64,000 bases of DNA. Source: Mesorhizobium sp. M4B.F.Ca.ET.203.01.1.1 (lineage in GTDB: Bacteria; Pseudomonadota; Alphaproteobacteria; Rhizobiales; Rhizobiaceae). The stretch covers positions 62,001 through 126,000 of the forward strand of contig NZ_SRUO01000009.1 in the NCBI RefSeq assembly GCF_004791025.1, given 5' to 3'. This document shows, piece by piece, positions 8,128 to 15,461 of the stretch (positions are counted from its first letter, which is position 1; each line of letters begins with the position of its first letter). The position numbers were made by a program, and so were the translations under genes. The notes under the pieces are model-generated. The model searched no databases. It worked only from the letters and a program-made list of their open reading frames with translations, and had not been told where the DNA came from.

Positions 8128-9267
8128 GCGGAACAGATATTTGGACACTTCCGGGTTGCCGCGGCGCCACATCACATTGTCCAGGAAGTAATGATGGACG
8201 TTGATGAATATCAGCACGATGAAGAAGAACAGCGATGAGCCGAGGACCTGCCTGTCGTAGGGGATCAAGGCAGTCAGCACGAACGGGATCAGCCAGAAAC
8301 CGAGATAGCCCAGCGCACCGCCCCCGACGATGAATCCGAGGACACGAAGCCGGTAGAGAGGGCCGAGAAACGACAGGATCTTCGGTTGCGGATCCTTTCC
8401 GGCATCCTGGCCGTCGCGCTCGACGTTCGTCTGATAGCGCCAGACCACCGCAAGGTACTGGAGCGAGTGGAGCGCGGGCACTACCAGCAGCCAGAGCGGG
8501 TTTATCCTCGCGATCAGGATCCAGAGGTAGAGCGATGCGACATACGCCACGATGCCGTTGTACGGCAGGCCGCCGCCGTTCTTCCGCCAGCGCCTGGCCA
8601 GCATCAGGACCGTGGCCGCGGTGGATGCCAGGGCCACCAGCAGGGCAATGTCGGTGATCCACGAAGGGGCCGCGAATGTGTAATATTCCAGGCCATAGTA
8701 TTTGCCCGCGGTGACCGCCGTGTTCGTCTGCAGCCAGGCCAGGATCCAGACGGCATAGCTGTTGACCAGCAGCACCTTCTTGTCCCGGTCGTCGAAGAAT
8801 TTGCGCTTGAGCACGGCATCCACCATCAGCATGCCGTAGCCCTGCTTGACGTAGTGCCAGCCGACGAAGAAGAACATGGCGTTGGTCGCATAGCCCAGCA
8901 GCCGTGTGTTCGCCGTCGCCGCGCCGTAGGCAAAGAAGGCGCTCATGATCAGGGGAACGGCGATGCCGGCGAAAATGTAGCGGATCTGGAGGCCCTTGTC
9001 GTATCCGTCGCCGCTCACCTTGCGCCCGAAATTGCGGTAGAAAATCTGATATGAGTGGGCGAAGTGGGGATAGTTTACCAGGTAGGCCACAACGACCATC
9101 GTAGCGGCAACGAGGCCTTCGTATTCGAGCGGCACAAGAAACAGAAGCGGCAGGATGAGAAACGCGCTGCCGCCGAGCATGAGGAAGTCGGCGATCGGGC
9201 CGAACAGATATTTTTGGGGTTTCGTCACCGCGGGGGCCAGAGTGTCCGCCGAAAGGTGAAGTGCCAT
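8125..9267 (-). CDS. Polytopic integral membrane protein with conserved-looking His motifs, unknown function
   Basis: 380 aa with about 9-10 hydrophobic helices. The loops hold histidine/tyrosine clusters that look functional: NYPHFAHSYQIFYRNFG (about 65-81), GWHYVKQGYGMLMVDA (about 137-152), ALHSLQYLAVVWRYQ (about 267-281) and, near the C-terminus, INVHHYFLDNVMWRRGN (about 354-370). Repeated His on helix ends of a polytopic protein recalls membrane di-iron or carotenoid-cleaving (Brp/Blh-type) enzymes, but I cannot match it to a named family. The start at 9267 gives a soluble N-terminus of about 25 residues. It stands alone, with a repeat element at its 3' end. Confidence 0.7.
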   Translation of the reverse strand: MALHLSADTLAPAVTKPQKYLFGPIADFLMLGGSAFLILPLLFLVPLEYEGLVAATMVVVAYLVNYPHFAHSYQIFYRNFGRKVSGDGYDKGLQIRYIFAGIAVPLIMSAFFAYGAATANTRLLGYATNAMFFFVGWHYVKQGYGMLMVDAVLKRKFFDDRDKKVLLVNSYAVWILAWLQTNTAVTAGKYYGLEYYTFAAPSWITDIALLVALASTAATVLMLARRWRKNGGGLPYNGIVAYVASLYLWILIARINPLWLLVVPALHSLQYLAVVWRYQTNVERDGQDAGKDPQPKILSFLGPLYRLRVLGFIVGGGALGYLGFWLIPFVLTALIPYDRQVLGSSLFFFIVLIFINVHHYFLDNVMWRRGNPEVSKYLFR

Positions 9268-9365
9268 GTATCGCCTCCCTTGCGAACGCCGACTCTAGCC
9301 GCCGCCCCGTCTGACGACAAGCTTGGCCCTCGCGGTCCACGCCCCCTTTGTGGATATCGAAGCCA

Positions 9366-9542
9366 TCAAGAGACGCGTTTCGGCGACTGCAGCTCGCGCC
9401 CCATCCTGGCTGCCTGAAAGATCGTCATCAAAACCAGGACCGGCTCGCCATCGGTCGGATTGATCATCAGGGCGACACGGCCAAGCTCGTCGCTCATGGC
9501 ACAGTTCCAGTCCTTGACCGCGATCACCTTTGTCTCGGACAA
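9366..9542 (-). CDS. Small hypothetical protein, 58 aa, TTG start
   Basis: A short gene starting at a TTG (9542) with a strong ribosome site, GGGGAGGG, 7 nt upstream. Its protein begins SETKVIAVKDWNCAM after the initiator and continues with SDELGRVALMINPTDGEPVL and MTIFQAARMGRELQ. The composition is that of a folded alpha/beta protein, not of random high-GC reading, and no frame on the other strand fits as well. There is no signal peptide or TM helix. It is 67 bp from the J-domain gene and on the same strand, so the pair may be co-transcribed. Family not recognised. Confidence 0.55.
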   Translation of the reverse strand: MSETKVIAVKDWNCAMSDELGRVALMINPTDGEPVLVLMTIFQAARMGRELQSPKRVS

Positions 9543-9609
9543 TTATTGCCCTCCCCTGGTGCCCTTTCGCTGCGCGCGAGCCGACGGCCGGAGAACTCCG
9601 GGATGTACT

Positions 9610-10152
9610 TCAATCCGCATGATCCAGCAGTTTGGTGGTGATCGTGGCTTCGCGACGGTGTTCGGAATTGGCCCGATCGATGCCTTCCACGGTGATGGCG
9701 AACGTCCCGTTTTCGGTCCTCGCTATCCAGCTCTTTGCCTTCAGATACCAGAGATGAAAATCCAGATGCTCCCGCGGGCAGCCTGACAGGCGTTCGAGCT
9801 CGTCATCGCCAATGCCTGGATTGTTGACGTCCTGGCGGCGTCTTACATAGAGAAGTGCCAGGAGTTTCGCCTGGATCACGACATCCCGCTCAAGCCCCTT
9901 GGTATTGCTGGCCTCCTCGGTCAGCTCACGGCGCAGGCCCAAATTGTCTCTATACTGGATGTCGTACTGCGCGCGCTTGACCGGATCCTTGAGCGTGTTG
10001 TGGGCTTCCACGATTTCGCTGAAGCGTGAATCATCGCCGGTGTCCCGATTGTCGGGATGATAGCGCATGGCAAAATAACGAAATATCCGCTCAATCGTTT
10101 CCGAGTTGGCGTTCGGGCTGATTTCAAGAAGTTCGTAGTAGTCAGTGAACAT
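9610..10152 (-). CDS. J-domain (DnaJ-like) protein with unknown C-terminal domain
   Basis: 180 aa from the ATG at 10152 (MFTDYYELLEIS). An N-terminal J domain covers about residues 1-68, with YFAMRYHPDNRD carrying the HPD tripeptide that stimulates Hsp70 ATPase, and AHNTLKDPVKRAQYD. No Gly/Phe region or Cys-rich zinc domain follows, so this is a class III J protein. The C-terminal 100 residues (LRRELTEEAS, IGDDELERLSGCPREHLDFH, YLKAKSWIART) resemble a winged-helix-like module ending in EGIDRANSEHR. It is probably a dedicated co-chaperone of DnaK; the client is unknown. Confidence 0.82.
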   Translation of the reverse strand: MFTDYYELLEISPNANSETIERIFRYFAMRYHPDNRDTGDDSRFSEIVEAHNTLKDPVKRAQYDIQYRDNLGLRRELTEEASNTKGLERDVVIQAKLLALLYVRRRQDVNNPGIGDDELERLSGCPREHLDFHLWYLKAKSWIARTENGTFAITVEGIDRANSEHRREATITTKLLDHAD

Positions 10153-10436
10153 TGGTGGTGCTGCCTCGAATCTACACCACTCCCCCGCGGTCAGCTTCGC
10201 GCAACTGGTACCCACATGCAAGCTCGCTTCCCGCGAGGGACTGGCTGGCGACCAGCGCCAACTGGCGCACGGCTACCTCTGTCCCGGTTCGGGACCAAAA
10301 GCTGGCACCTGTCTTGCGTTGGAGAGATTGCCGGGACACCTCCACCGGTCCTGATCGTGGGGTCGGGTTGTCAATCTCGCCGGGCCATGGGTTTGGGGTT
10401 TCATGCCCGGCGAGTCTTTCTTTCAACGGTCCAACA

Positions 10437-10649
10437 ATGCTGAAGCTCCGCCAAAAGCCGCAACACAACTATCCGAGCAGCGATCGCTTCGGCGAGGACG
10501 GCCTGCGCCTCTATAGCGCCTACGAAGCGGCGAAGGTTCGACAGCGATTGCAACAAGGTGGGATGAAACGCATCCGGGCAGCCGCGATCGTCCTGGCCGC
10601 CATCGCTTTTGTGCTACTCCTGATCGCTTTCCAACTGCCCGGCGGCTAA
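10437..10649 (+). CDS. Small single-pass membrane protein, 70 aa
   Basis: Begins MLKLRQKPQHNYPSSDRFGE, has a polar charged middle (AYEAAKVRQRLQQGG), and ends in one TM helix (AAAIVLAAIAFVLLLIAFQL) with a very short tail. This is a tail-anchored topology with the N-terminus in the cytoplasm. The ribosome site is weak (ACGG about 10 nt upstream), so the start is uncertain. Family not recognised. Confidence 0.45.
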   Translation: MLKLRQKPQHNYPSSDRFGEDGLRLYSAYEAAKVRQRLQQGGMKRIRAAAIVLAAIAFVLLLIAFQLPGG

Positions 10650-10766
10650 GGGCCAGGGCGCTCGCAGTTTGGGCTGGTGCCTCGATGGCGCCGGTTGGCG
10701 AGCTTTTAAGGCTCAATGGCTATCCGGCCAAGCTACCGGCGTCCCTGCCGGCGCTGACTCCTCGAT

Positions 10767-10910
10767 TCAACGCTTGTAGCCGGTAGGCAGATCGGCCACT
10801 GCCAAGCGGTAGCTGCGCTCTACTGCCGAAGAATATCGGCCTTCGTTGGCCAGATTGTCCCATATGAAGAACACGGCCACGACGGCAAGGATCAATAGAA
10901 CCGCTCGCAT
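10767..10910 (-). CDS. Small membrane-anchored protein, 47 aa
   Basis: An ATG at 10910 with an excellent GAGGGAGG ribosome site 7 nt upstream. The protein is MRAVLLILAVVAVFFIWDNL, then ANEGRYSSAVERSYRLAVAD and LPTGYKR. One N-terminal TM helix is followed by a short periplasmic-facing tail. The ribosome site and sensible composition argue that it is expressed. Stand-alone gene between two gaps. Function unknown. Confidence 0.6.
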   Translation of the reverse strand: MRAVLLILAVVAVFFIWDNLANEGRYSSAVERSYRLAVADLPTGYKR

Positions 10911-11204
10911 CGGAAAGCCTCCCTCATAGCGGCCCGGCACCCGCGGCGGGGTAGGCCAGTGAGGCCGGGCCTGACCGGTGGGCCTTGGTTGGGGGCGTCG
11001 CCGGCTGAGCTATTTTAGGCCATTTCATGCATCATTGCTAATTTAGTAAAATGCGGCATGTATTGCCTGGCCGTCAGTAAACCGGGGCCTGACCGTAGAG
11101 CGACTGAGCTTCCCGATCGACTCCCGGTGCGGCGAATTGGTTCGCAAGCGTCTGCTAATATGTGGATAGCCTGTCGTCGAGCCGCCGTGTTAAATTAGGC
11201 GGAC

Positions 11205-11531
11205 ATGGCGAAGCTCTTTTTAATCGCGCTCACCGTCGCTCACAGCTGGTACACCGGCTACCACGATCCGGTCACCGGCTATGAATGCTGCGACGCCAAA
11301 AAGGACTGTGGGATCATCGCTCCGCGCTTTGTCGAGCCGTTGCCAGGTGGCGGTTTCAATGTCCGGACCGGATCCAAGTCCCGGTATTTCATCCCCAAGA
11401 ACCGCGTTATAGAAAGCGAAGACAGCCAGTATCACATCTGCCTGTCCCCGCCGTTTTCCTACATTCGGTGCTTCTTTGCGCCCCGTACCGAAGCGAGCCG
11501 GGAGAGGTCGGCACTGGATCACTTCGAGTGA
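11205..11531 (+). CDS. Small secreted Cys-containing protein
   Basis: 108 aa. The N-terminal MAKLFLIALTVAHSWYTGYH looks like a short signal sequence cleaved near Ala/His. The mature part carries HSWYTGYHDPVTGYECCDAK and KDCGIIAP, then PLPGGGFNVRTGSK, FIPKNRVIESEDSQYHIC and PPFSYIRCFFAP. The pattern HxWY...CC..KDC and a late HxC is a recurrent small periplasmic protein type in rhizobia. The Cys residues may form disulfides or bind metal. No named function. It lies about 110 bp before a c-type cytochrome gene on the same strand. Confidence 0.7.
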   Translation: MAKLFLIALTVAHSWYTGYHDPVTGYECCDAKKDCGIIAPRFVEPLPGGGFNVRTGSKSRYFIPKNRVIESEDSQYHICLSPPFSYIRCFFAPRTEASRERSALDHFE

Positions 11532-11641
11532 GTGTAATCAAGCTACAGCTAATATAGCTCGCTACGCAGCCTCGCCGGGTGTAGGGTGCCTCGTCGTCCG
11601 ACCTAAGGCCACGGACGATGGAGCATGCACGGAGCATAGCT

Positions 11642-11965
11642 ATGCGTGGTTTGATCCTTGGCCTGGCTGCCCTCGTGGTCAACTCATCATTTGCGCAGGC
11701 AGCAGGCGACAGCATCGCCGGCCGGAAAGTCATGGTGCAATGCCAAATGTGCCACGGCACGGATGGCCTCGGCAAAATGTCTTACACGCCCAATATCGCC
11801 GGGCAGAAGTACGACTATCTGGTCCACGCGCTGATGGCTTACAAGGCCGGAGAGCGCAAGAGTTCAATGATGTCGCTGGTCGTCAAGAAGCTGAGCGACG
11901 AAGACATCGCCAATGCCGCGGCCTACTATGCCGCGATCAAGATTACCGTCGAAGTTCCGCCCTGA
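11642..11965 (+). CDS. Class I c-type cytochrome, periplasmic
   Basis: 107 aa from the ATG at 11642, which has GGAG about 9 nt upstream. Signal peptide MRGLILGLAALVVNSSFAQA, cleaved near Ala-Ala. The single haem motif CQMCHG (CxxCH) follows at about residues 35-40, with SYTPNIAGQKYDYLVHALMA and KSSMMSLVVKKLSDEDIANA as in cytochrome c553/c4-like proteins. The distal Met ligand is probably in SSMMSLV. It is likely a small electron carrier in the periplasm. No partner oxidase or dehydrogenase lies adjacent. Confidence 0.85.
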   Translation: MRGLILGLAALVVNSSFAQAAGDSIAGRKVMVQCQMCHGTDGLGKMSYTPNIAGQKYDYLVHALMAYKAGERKSSMMSLVVKKLSDEDIANAAAYYAAIKITVEVPP

Positions 11966-12437
11966 TAAGGCACGATCCTGTCGCGCATTGACGTCTTGCG
12001 CTGCGCTGCCTGAAAAGCACCGCCGAAGAAACGTCTTCGAGTTTCGCCGCGAAACTTGCTCCCTCACGAGCGTGGCGGCCCAGCGGCCGGGGGTGTGGGT
12101 GGGGTGGCGCGACCGCCGGGCCTAACCGGCAAACAGCAAGTTTGGGGGACGTTTGTCGGCGGCCGCAATTATAGGCCGATATAACGGGATATAAAAGCAG
12201 AAGGTGGCCGACGCCTTGTTGGGGCGCACGGCCCGAGAGGGCGAACCTCTCATATTTGATCTTTCTTGATTCCATAGGTCCCAGCCCAACAGACACGCGT
12301 CGCGCTCGCCCCTGACTAGATGATCGATCGCGCTGGACGCACGTCGCGAAGAACTTCAAGCAGCCCGTTAGCCTCGTGGGAAACCAGCTGCGTTCGTTTC
12401 AGGCGAAACGATATCTTTCGGAATTCATTGATTAATT
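11966..12437. other. Intergenic region without a recognised gene
   Basis: About 470 bp between the cytochrome gene and tRNA-Lys. Reading frames here have no ribosome sites and Arg/Pro-rich random composition. I see no strong hairpin with a T tract and no repeat shared with the rest of the window. Confidence 0.5.
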
Positions 12438-12513
12438 TGGTGAGCGCGATGGGATTCGAACCCATGACCTACTGATTAAAAGTCAGTTGCTCTACCGGCT
12501 GAGCTACGCGCTC
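12438..12513 (-). tRNA. tRNA-Lys (anticodon TTT)
   Basis: A cloverleaf on the minus strand. The 7-bp acceptor GAGCGCG/CGCGCTC is followed by the D arm GCTCAGCCGGTAGAGC, the anticodon stem ACTGA/TCAGT with loop CTTTTAA (anticodon TTT), the variable loop and the T arm ATGGG-TTCGAAT-CCCAT. The discriminator is A and CCA is encoded (12438-12440). Confidence 0.97.
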
Positions 12514-12799
12514 CCGCGGGCTCGAATAAGGCCGCCCTCGAAATTGGGCGGAACATAGGGAGAGTGCATCGACCGGTCAACCGGAAAAACATGGCCTCCA
12601 GGCCGTGTCCGGCGCGGCATTGTGAGCCATGCGAGCGTGCGCGGCACAGCGCGCGAGAGGGTCGAAGGCTGGGCCTTGCATCCAAGCGCTGCTACCATCG
12701 GGGCGCATTCTGCAATCTGGACGGGAACGTGGGAACAATTGCCTACGTCACCCGTTTTTTTCCCACAAGGGACATCAACACCCTTCGAGGAGAAGAGCG

Positions 12800-13261
12800 A
12801 TGAACAGGATCGCATCAAGCCTGCTGGCGGCCGCGCTGTCGGCTTCGTTCGTGGCAGCGGACGTCATGTCCGTGAATGCCCAGCCAATCTATGCGCCGCA
12901 GCCGCAAGGGCTTTCGTCTGATGTCCAGACCGTCCAGTACCAGGAGTGGCGACGGCACCGCACCATCTCGCGCAACCGCGTCTATTCGCGCAACGGTGAC
13001 ATGTACTGGAATGGCCATCGCGGGTATCGCGAATATCGCCGCGGCTATCGCCGCCATGGCGACTTCTGGTTCCCGCTGGCTGCCTTCGCGACCGGCGCGC
13101 TGATCACCGGCGCCATCGTCAACAGCAACCGGACCCGTGTCTATCGCGGCGGCGATGCGCATGTGCAGTGGTGCTACGACCGGTACCGGTCCTATCGCGC
13201 CTGGGACAACACGTTCCAGCCGTATAATGGCCCGCGTCAGCAGTGCTATTCGCCCTACTGA
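12800..13261 (+). CDS. BA14K family secreted protein
   Basis: 153 aa. Signal peptide MNRIASSLLAAALSASFVAA; mature protein rich in Arg/Tyr/Gly (GHRGYREYRRGYRRHGDFW), one hydrophobic segment (PLAAFATGALITGAIV) and the C-terminal BA14K signature HVQWCYDRYRSYRAWDNTFQ with a final QQCYSPY. BA14K proteins were described in Brucella as immunoreactive, lectin-like surface proteins and are widespread in Rhizobiales. The ATG at 12800 has GGAGAAGAG upstream. A strong terminator follows 28 bp after the stop. Confidence 0.88.
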   Translation: MNRIASSLLAAALSASFVAADVMSVNAQPIYAPQPQGLSSDVQTVQYQEWRRHRTISRNRVYSRNGDMYWNGHRGYREYRRGYRRHGDFWFPLAAFATGALITGAIVNSNRTRVYRGGDAHVQWCYDRYRSYRAWDNTFQPYNGPRQQCYSPY

Positions 13262-13289
13262 CCTGATCATCGGAACACGGGAGGCTGCG

Positions 13290-13320
13290 AAGGCCCGTGC
13301 CGGCAACGGCACGGGCCTTT
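13290..13320 (+). terminator. Rho-independent terminator after the BA14K gene
   Basis: A perfect 13-bp stem, AAGGCCCGTGCCG at 13290-13302 with CGGCACGGGCCTT at 13307-13319, and loop GCAA. It ends in TTT followed by CGCG, so the T tract is short. Confidence 0.8.
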
Positions 13321-13356
13321 CGCGATATCCCTGTCGCAAAGGAAGCGATGCGCGAA

Positions 13357-13833
13357 TCAGCTGGCCCAGCTGATGGTCTTGATAATCAGATACAAGCCTC
13401 CGCCCTCCCCGCGTGGGGAACGGTAGGCTCCGAGCGCTTCGCAAATTCGAACCATGGCGCCGGTCAGTTCCCAGCCCAGCGCCTCAAGGTCGTTGTTCGT
13501 ATCGAGCACATAGGCCTGAGCCAGCTCGTCGATGCCTTTTTCCTCGCCGAAGGACCGAACCCGCTTGGCATCACCGAGAAGCTCGCCGGGCAGGTTTGAA
13601 TTTGCCCAGGCCCACAGCCAGTTGTCGGCTTTGGCGCTCGTAGAGCCCGCAATCTGGATCTCGCTGACCACCTTGACGACGCCTTGGTCTGAAAACAGGA
13701 GCTTTCCTGCCTCCAGATCGTAGTCGTAGCGCGGCCAGCTGCCGAGGCGGAAATCCTTCTGCAAGCGGTCGTTCTTGGCGTTCAGCTGATCGAATGCCTC
13801 TTCGCGCCAGCCAGCATACCAGTCCGGATCCAT
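13357..13833 (-). CDS. Hypothetical protein resembling DUF6882
   Basis: 158 aa, soluble, no signal. The sequence has LLFSDQGVVKVVSEIQIAGS, then DNWLWAWANSNLP and GIDELAQAYVLDTNNDLEAL, and ends RSPRGEGGGLYLIIKTISWA. The WLWAWAN motif inside a two-layer alpha/beta pattern resembles the DUF6882 family; I assign this from memory. Function unknown. The gene is convergent with the BA14K gene and lies 39 bp downstream of glpK, but a link to glycerol use is not implied. Confidence 0.6.
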   Translation of the reverse strand: MDPDWYAGWREEAFDQLNAKNDRLQKDFRLGSWPRYDYDLEAGKLLFSDQGVVKVVSEIQIAGSTSAKADNWLWAWANSNLPGELLGDAKRVRSFGEEKGIDELAQAYVLDTNNDLEALGWELTGAMVRICEALGAYRSPRGEGGGLYLIIKTISWAS

Positions 13834-13872
13834 CCCCCCTCGCCCCCAGCACTCAGCGCCTGATGGGGCTTC

Positions 13873-15366
13873 TTATGGCACGCTCAGCGTCCTGCGCACA
13901 GCGTCGCGCCAGCCCGCCAGCTTGGCGGAGCGTGTCGCAGCGTCCATCTCCGGCTTGAAGCGGCGGTCGAGCGCCCAGGTCTTGGCGAAGTCCTTCGCCT
14001 CCGGCCACACGCCCGCCTTCGACCCAGCCAGCCAGGCGGCACCGAGCGCGGTCGTCTCGAGGATGGTCGGCCGGTCGACCGGCGCATCGAGGATGTCGGC
14101 CAGCCGCTGCATGGTCCAGTCGGAAGCGACCATGCCGCCATCGACCCGAAGCACGGTTTTCGCGGACGCCCCCTTCCAGTCCTTGCGCATGGCGTCAAGC
14201 AGGTCGCGGGTCTGGTAGGCGACGGATTCCAATGCCGCGCGGGCAAACTCCGCCGGGCCTGAGTTGCGGGTCAGGCCGAAGATCGCGCCGCGCGCCTCGG
14301 CGTCCCAATGCGGCGCGCCGAGGCCGACGAAGGCCGGCACCAGATACACATTCTGCGCCGGATCGGCGGCTGCCGCGAGCGCGCCGCTCTGCTCGGCCTT
14401 GCCGATCACCTTGATGCCGTCGCGCAGCCATTGCACGGCGGCGCCGGCGATGAAGATCGAGCCTTCCAGCGCATAGGTGGTCTTGCCGTTCAGCCGGTAG
14501 GCGATCGTGGTCAAGAGCCGGTTCTTCGAACGCACCAGATCGGCGCCGGTGTTGAGCAGCGCGAAGCAGCCGGTGCCGTAGGTCGATTTCATCATGCCGG
14601 GCTCGAAACAGGCCTGGCCGATGGTCGCCGCATGCTGGTCGCCGGCGACGCCGAGGATTCTTATTTCAGCGCCGAACAGGCCCTTCTCGGTCACGCCATA
14701 GTCATCGGCGCAATCCTTCACCTCGGGCAGCAGCGCGGCCGGGATGCGCAGGATCGACAGCAGCTCGTCATCCCACACATTCTTCTCGATGTTGTAGACC
14801 AACGTGCGCGAGGCATTGGTTGCGTCGGTGGCGTGAACCTTGCCGCCGGTCAGCCGCCAGATCAGGAAACTGTCGATGGTGCCGGCGAGCAGTTCGCCCT
14901 TCTCGGCGCGCTTCCTTGCGCCTTTCACCTTGTCCAGCATCCAGGCGATCTTTGTGCCGGAGAAATAGGGATCGAGCAGCAAGCCGGTTTTCTTGGTGAA
15001 TGTCTTTTCCAGCCCCTGTTTCTTCAACTTCTGGCAGAGCGGCGCGGTGCGGCGGTCCTGCCAGACGATGGCATTGTGGATCGGCTTGCCGGTCGCCCTG
15101 TCCCAGATGACGACGGTCTCGCGCTGGTTGGTGATGCCGATCGCCGCCACATTCGAGGCACTGCGGCCGGCAGCCTTCAGCGCGGCCTTCACCGTCGCCA
15201 CCACGCTTGCCCAGATCTCCTCCGGATCGTGCTCGACCCAGCCTGAGGCCGGATAATGCTGGGTGAATTCCTGCTGGCCGGTGCCGGCGACTTTCATCTT
15301 GTCGTCGAACAGGATCGCCCTGGTCGATGTCGTCCCTTGATCGATGGCAAGCACAAAGCCGCTCAT
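13873..15366 (-). CDS. glpK: Glycerol kinase
   Basis: 497 aa from the ATG at 15366 (MSGFVLAIDQGTTSTRA), chosen for its GGAGGGAA ribosome site. FGGY carbohydrate kinase: the N-terminal ATPase loop DQGTTSTRAILFD, the glycerol-site HYPASGWVEHDPEEIWASV and WQDRRT, GVAGDQHAATIGQACFEPGM near the middle, and the C-terminal ADP site with VDGGMVASDWTMQ and TTALGAAWLAG. It phosphorylates glycerol to glycerol-3-phosphate, the substrate of GlpD. It is the last gene of the glp operon, separated from glpV by 95 bp containing two hairpins. Confidence 0.96.
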   Translation of the reverse strand: MSGFVLAIDQGTTSTRAILFDDKMKVAGTGQQEFTQHYPASGWVEHDPEEIWASVVATVKAALKAAGRSASNVAAIGITNQRETVVIWDRATGKPIHNAIVWQDRRTAPLCQKLKKQGLEKTFTKKTGLLLDPYFSGTKIAWMLDKVKGARKRAEKGELLAGTIDSFLIWRLTGGKVHATDATNASRTLVYNIEKNVWDDELLSILRIPAALLPEVKDCADDYGVTEKGLFGAEIRILGVAGDQHAATIGQACFEPGMMKSTYGTGCFALLNTGADLVRSKNRLLTTIAYRLNGKTTYALEGSIFIAGAAVQWLRDGIKVIGKAEQSGALAAAADPAQNVYLVPAFVGLGAPHWDAEARGAIFGLTRNSGPAEFARAALESVAYQTRDLLDAMRKDWKGASAKTVLRVDGGMVASDWTMQRLADILDAPVDRPTILETTALGAAWLAGSKAGVWPEAKDFAKTWALDRRFKPEMDAATRSAKLAGWRDAVRRTLSVP

Positions 15367-15394
15367 TGCCGTTCCCTCCACTCTTCATGCAACA

Positions 15395-15452
15395 GGGGAG
15401 ACGGCAAAAGCCGCCTCCCCCGCAGGATCCATGCGGGCGCTGACGCCCGCAT
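15395..15452 (-). promoter_or_regulatory. Paired intercistronic hairpins between glpV and glpK
   Basis: One perfect 9-bp hairpin (ATGCGGGCG/CGCCCGCAT with loop CTGA, 15431-15452) and one near-perfect hairpin (GGGGAGACGGC/GCCGCCTCCCC with loop AAAA, about 15395-15420). Both lie just after the glpV stop and before the glpK start. Such hairpins after a binding-protein gene commonly stabilise its mRNA or lower read-through. There is no long T tract. Confidence 0.6.
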
Positions 15453-15461
15453 CAGTCAGTC

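Noticed and set aside
9460..9786. 108-codon plus-strand reading across the J-domain gene
   Set aside because: Overlaps two minus-strand genes with better ribosome sites and recognisable content.
11943..12359. 138-codon minus-strand reading before tRNA-Lys
   Set aside because: Arg/Ser-rich random composition without a start signal; overlaps the end of the cytochrome gene.
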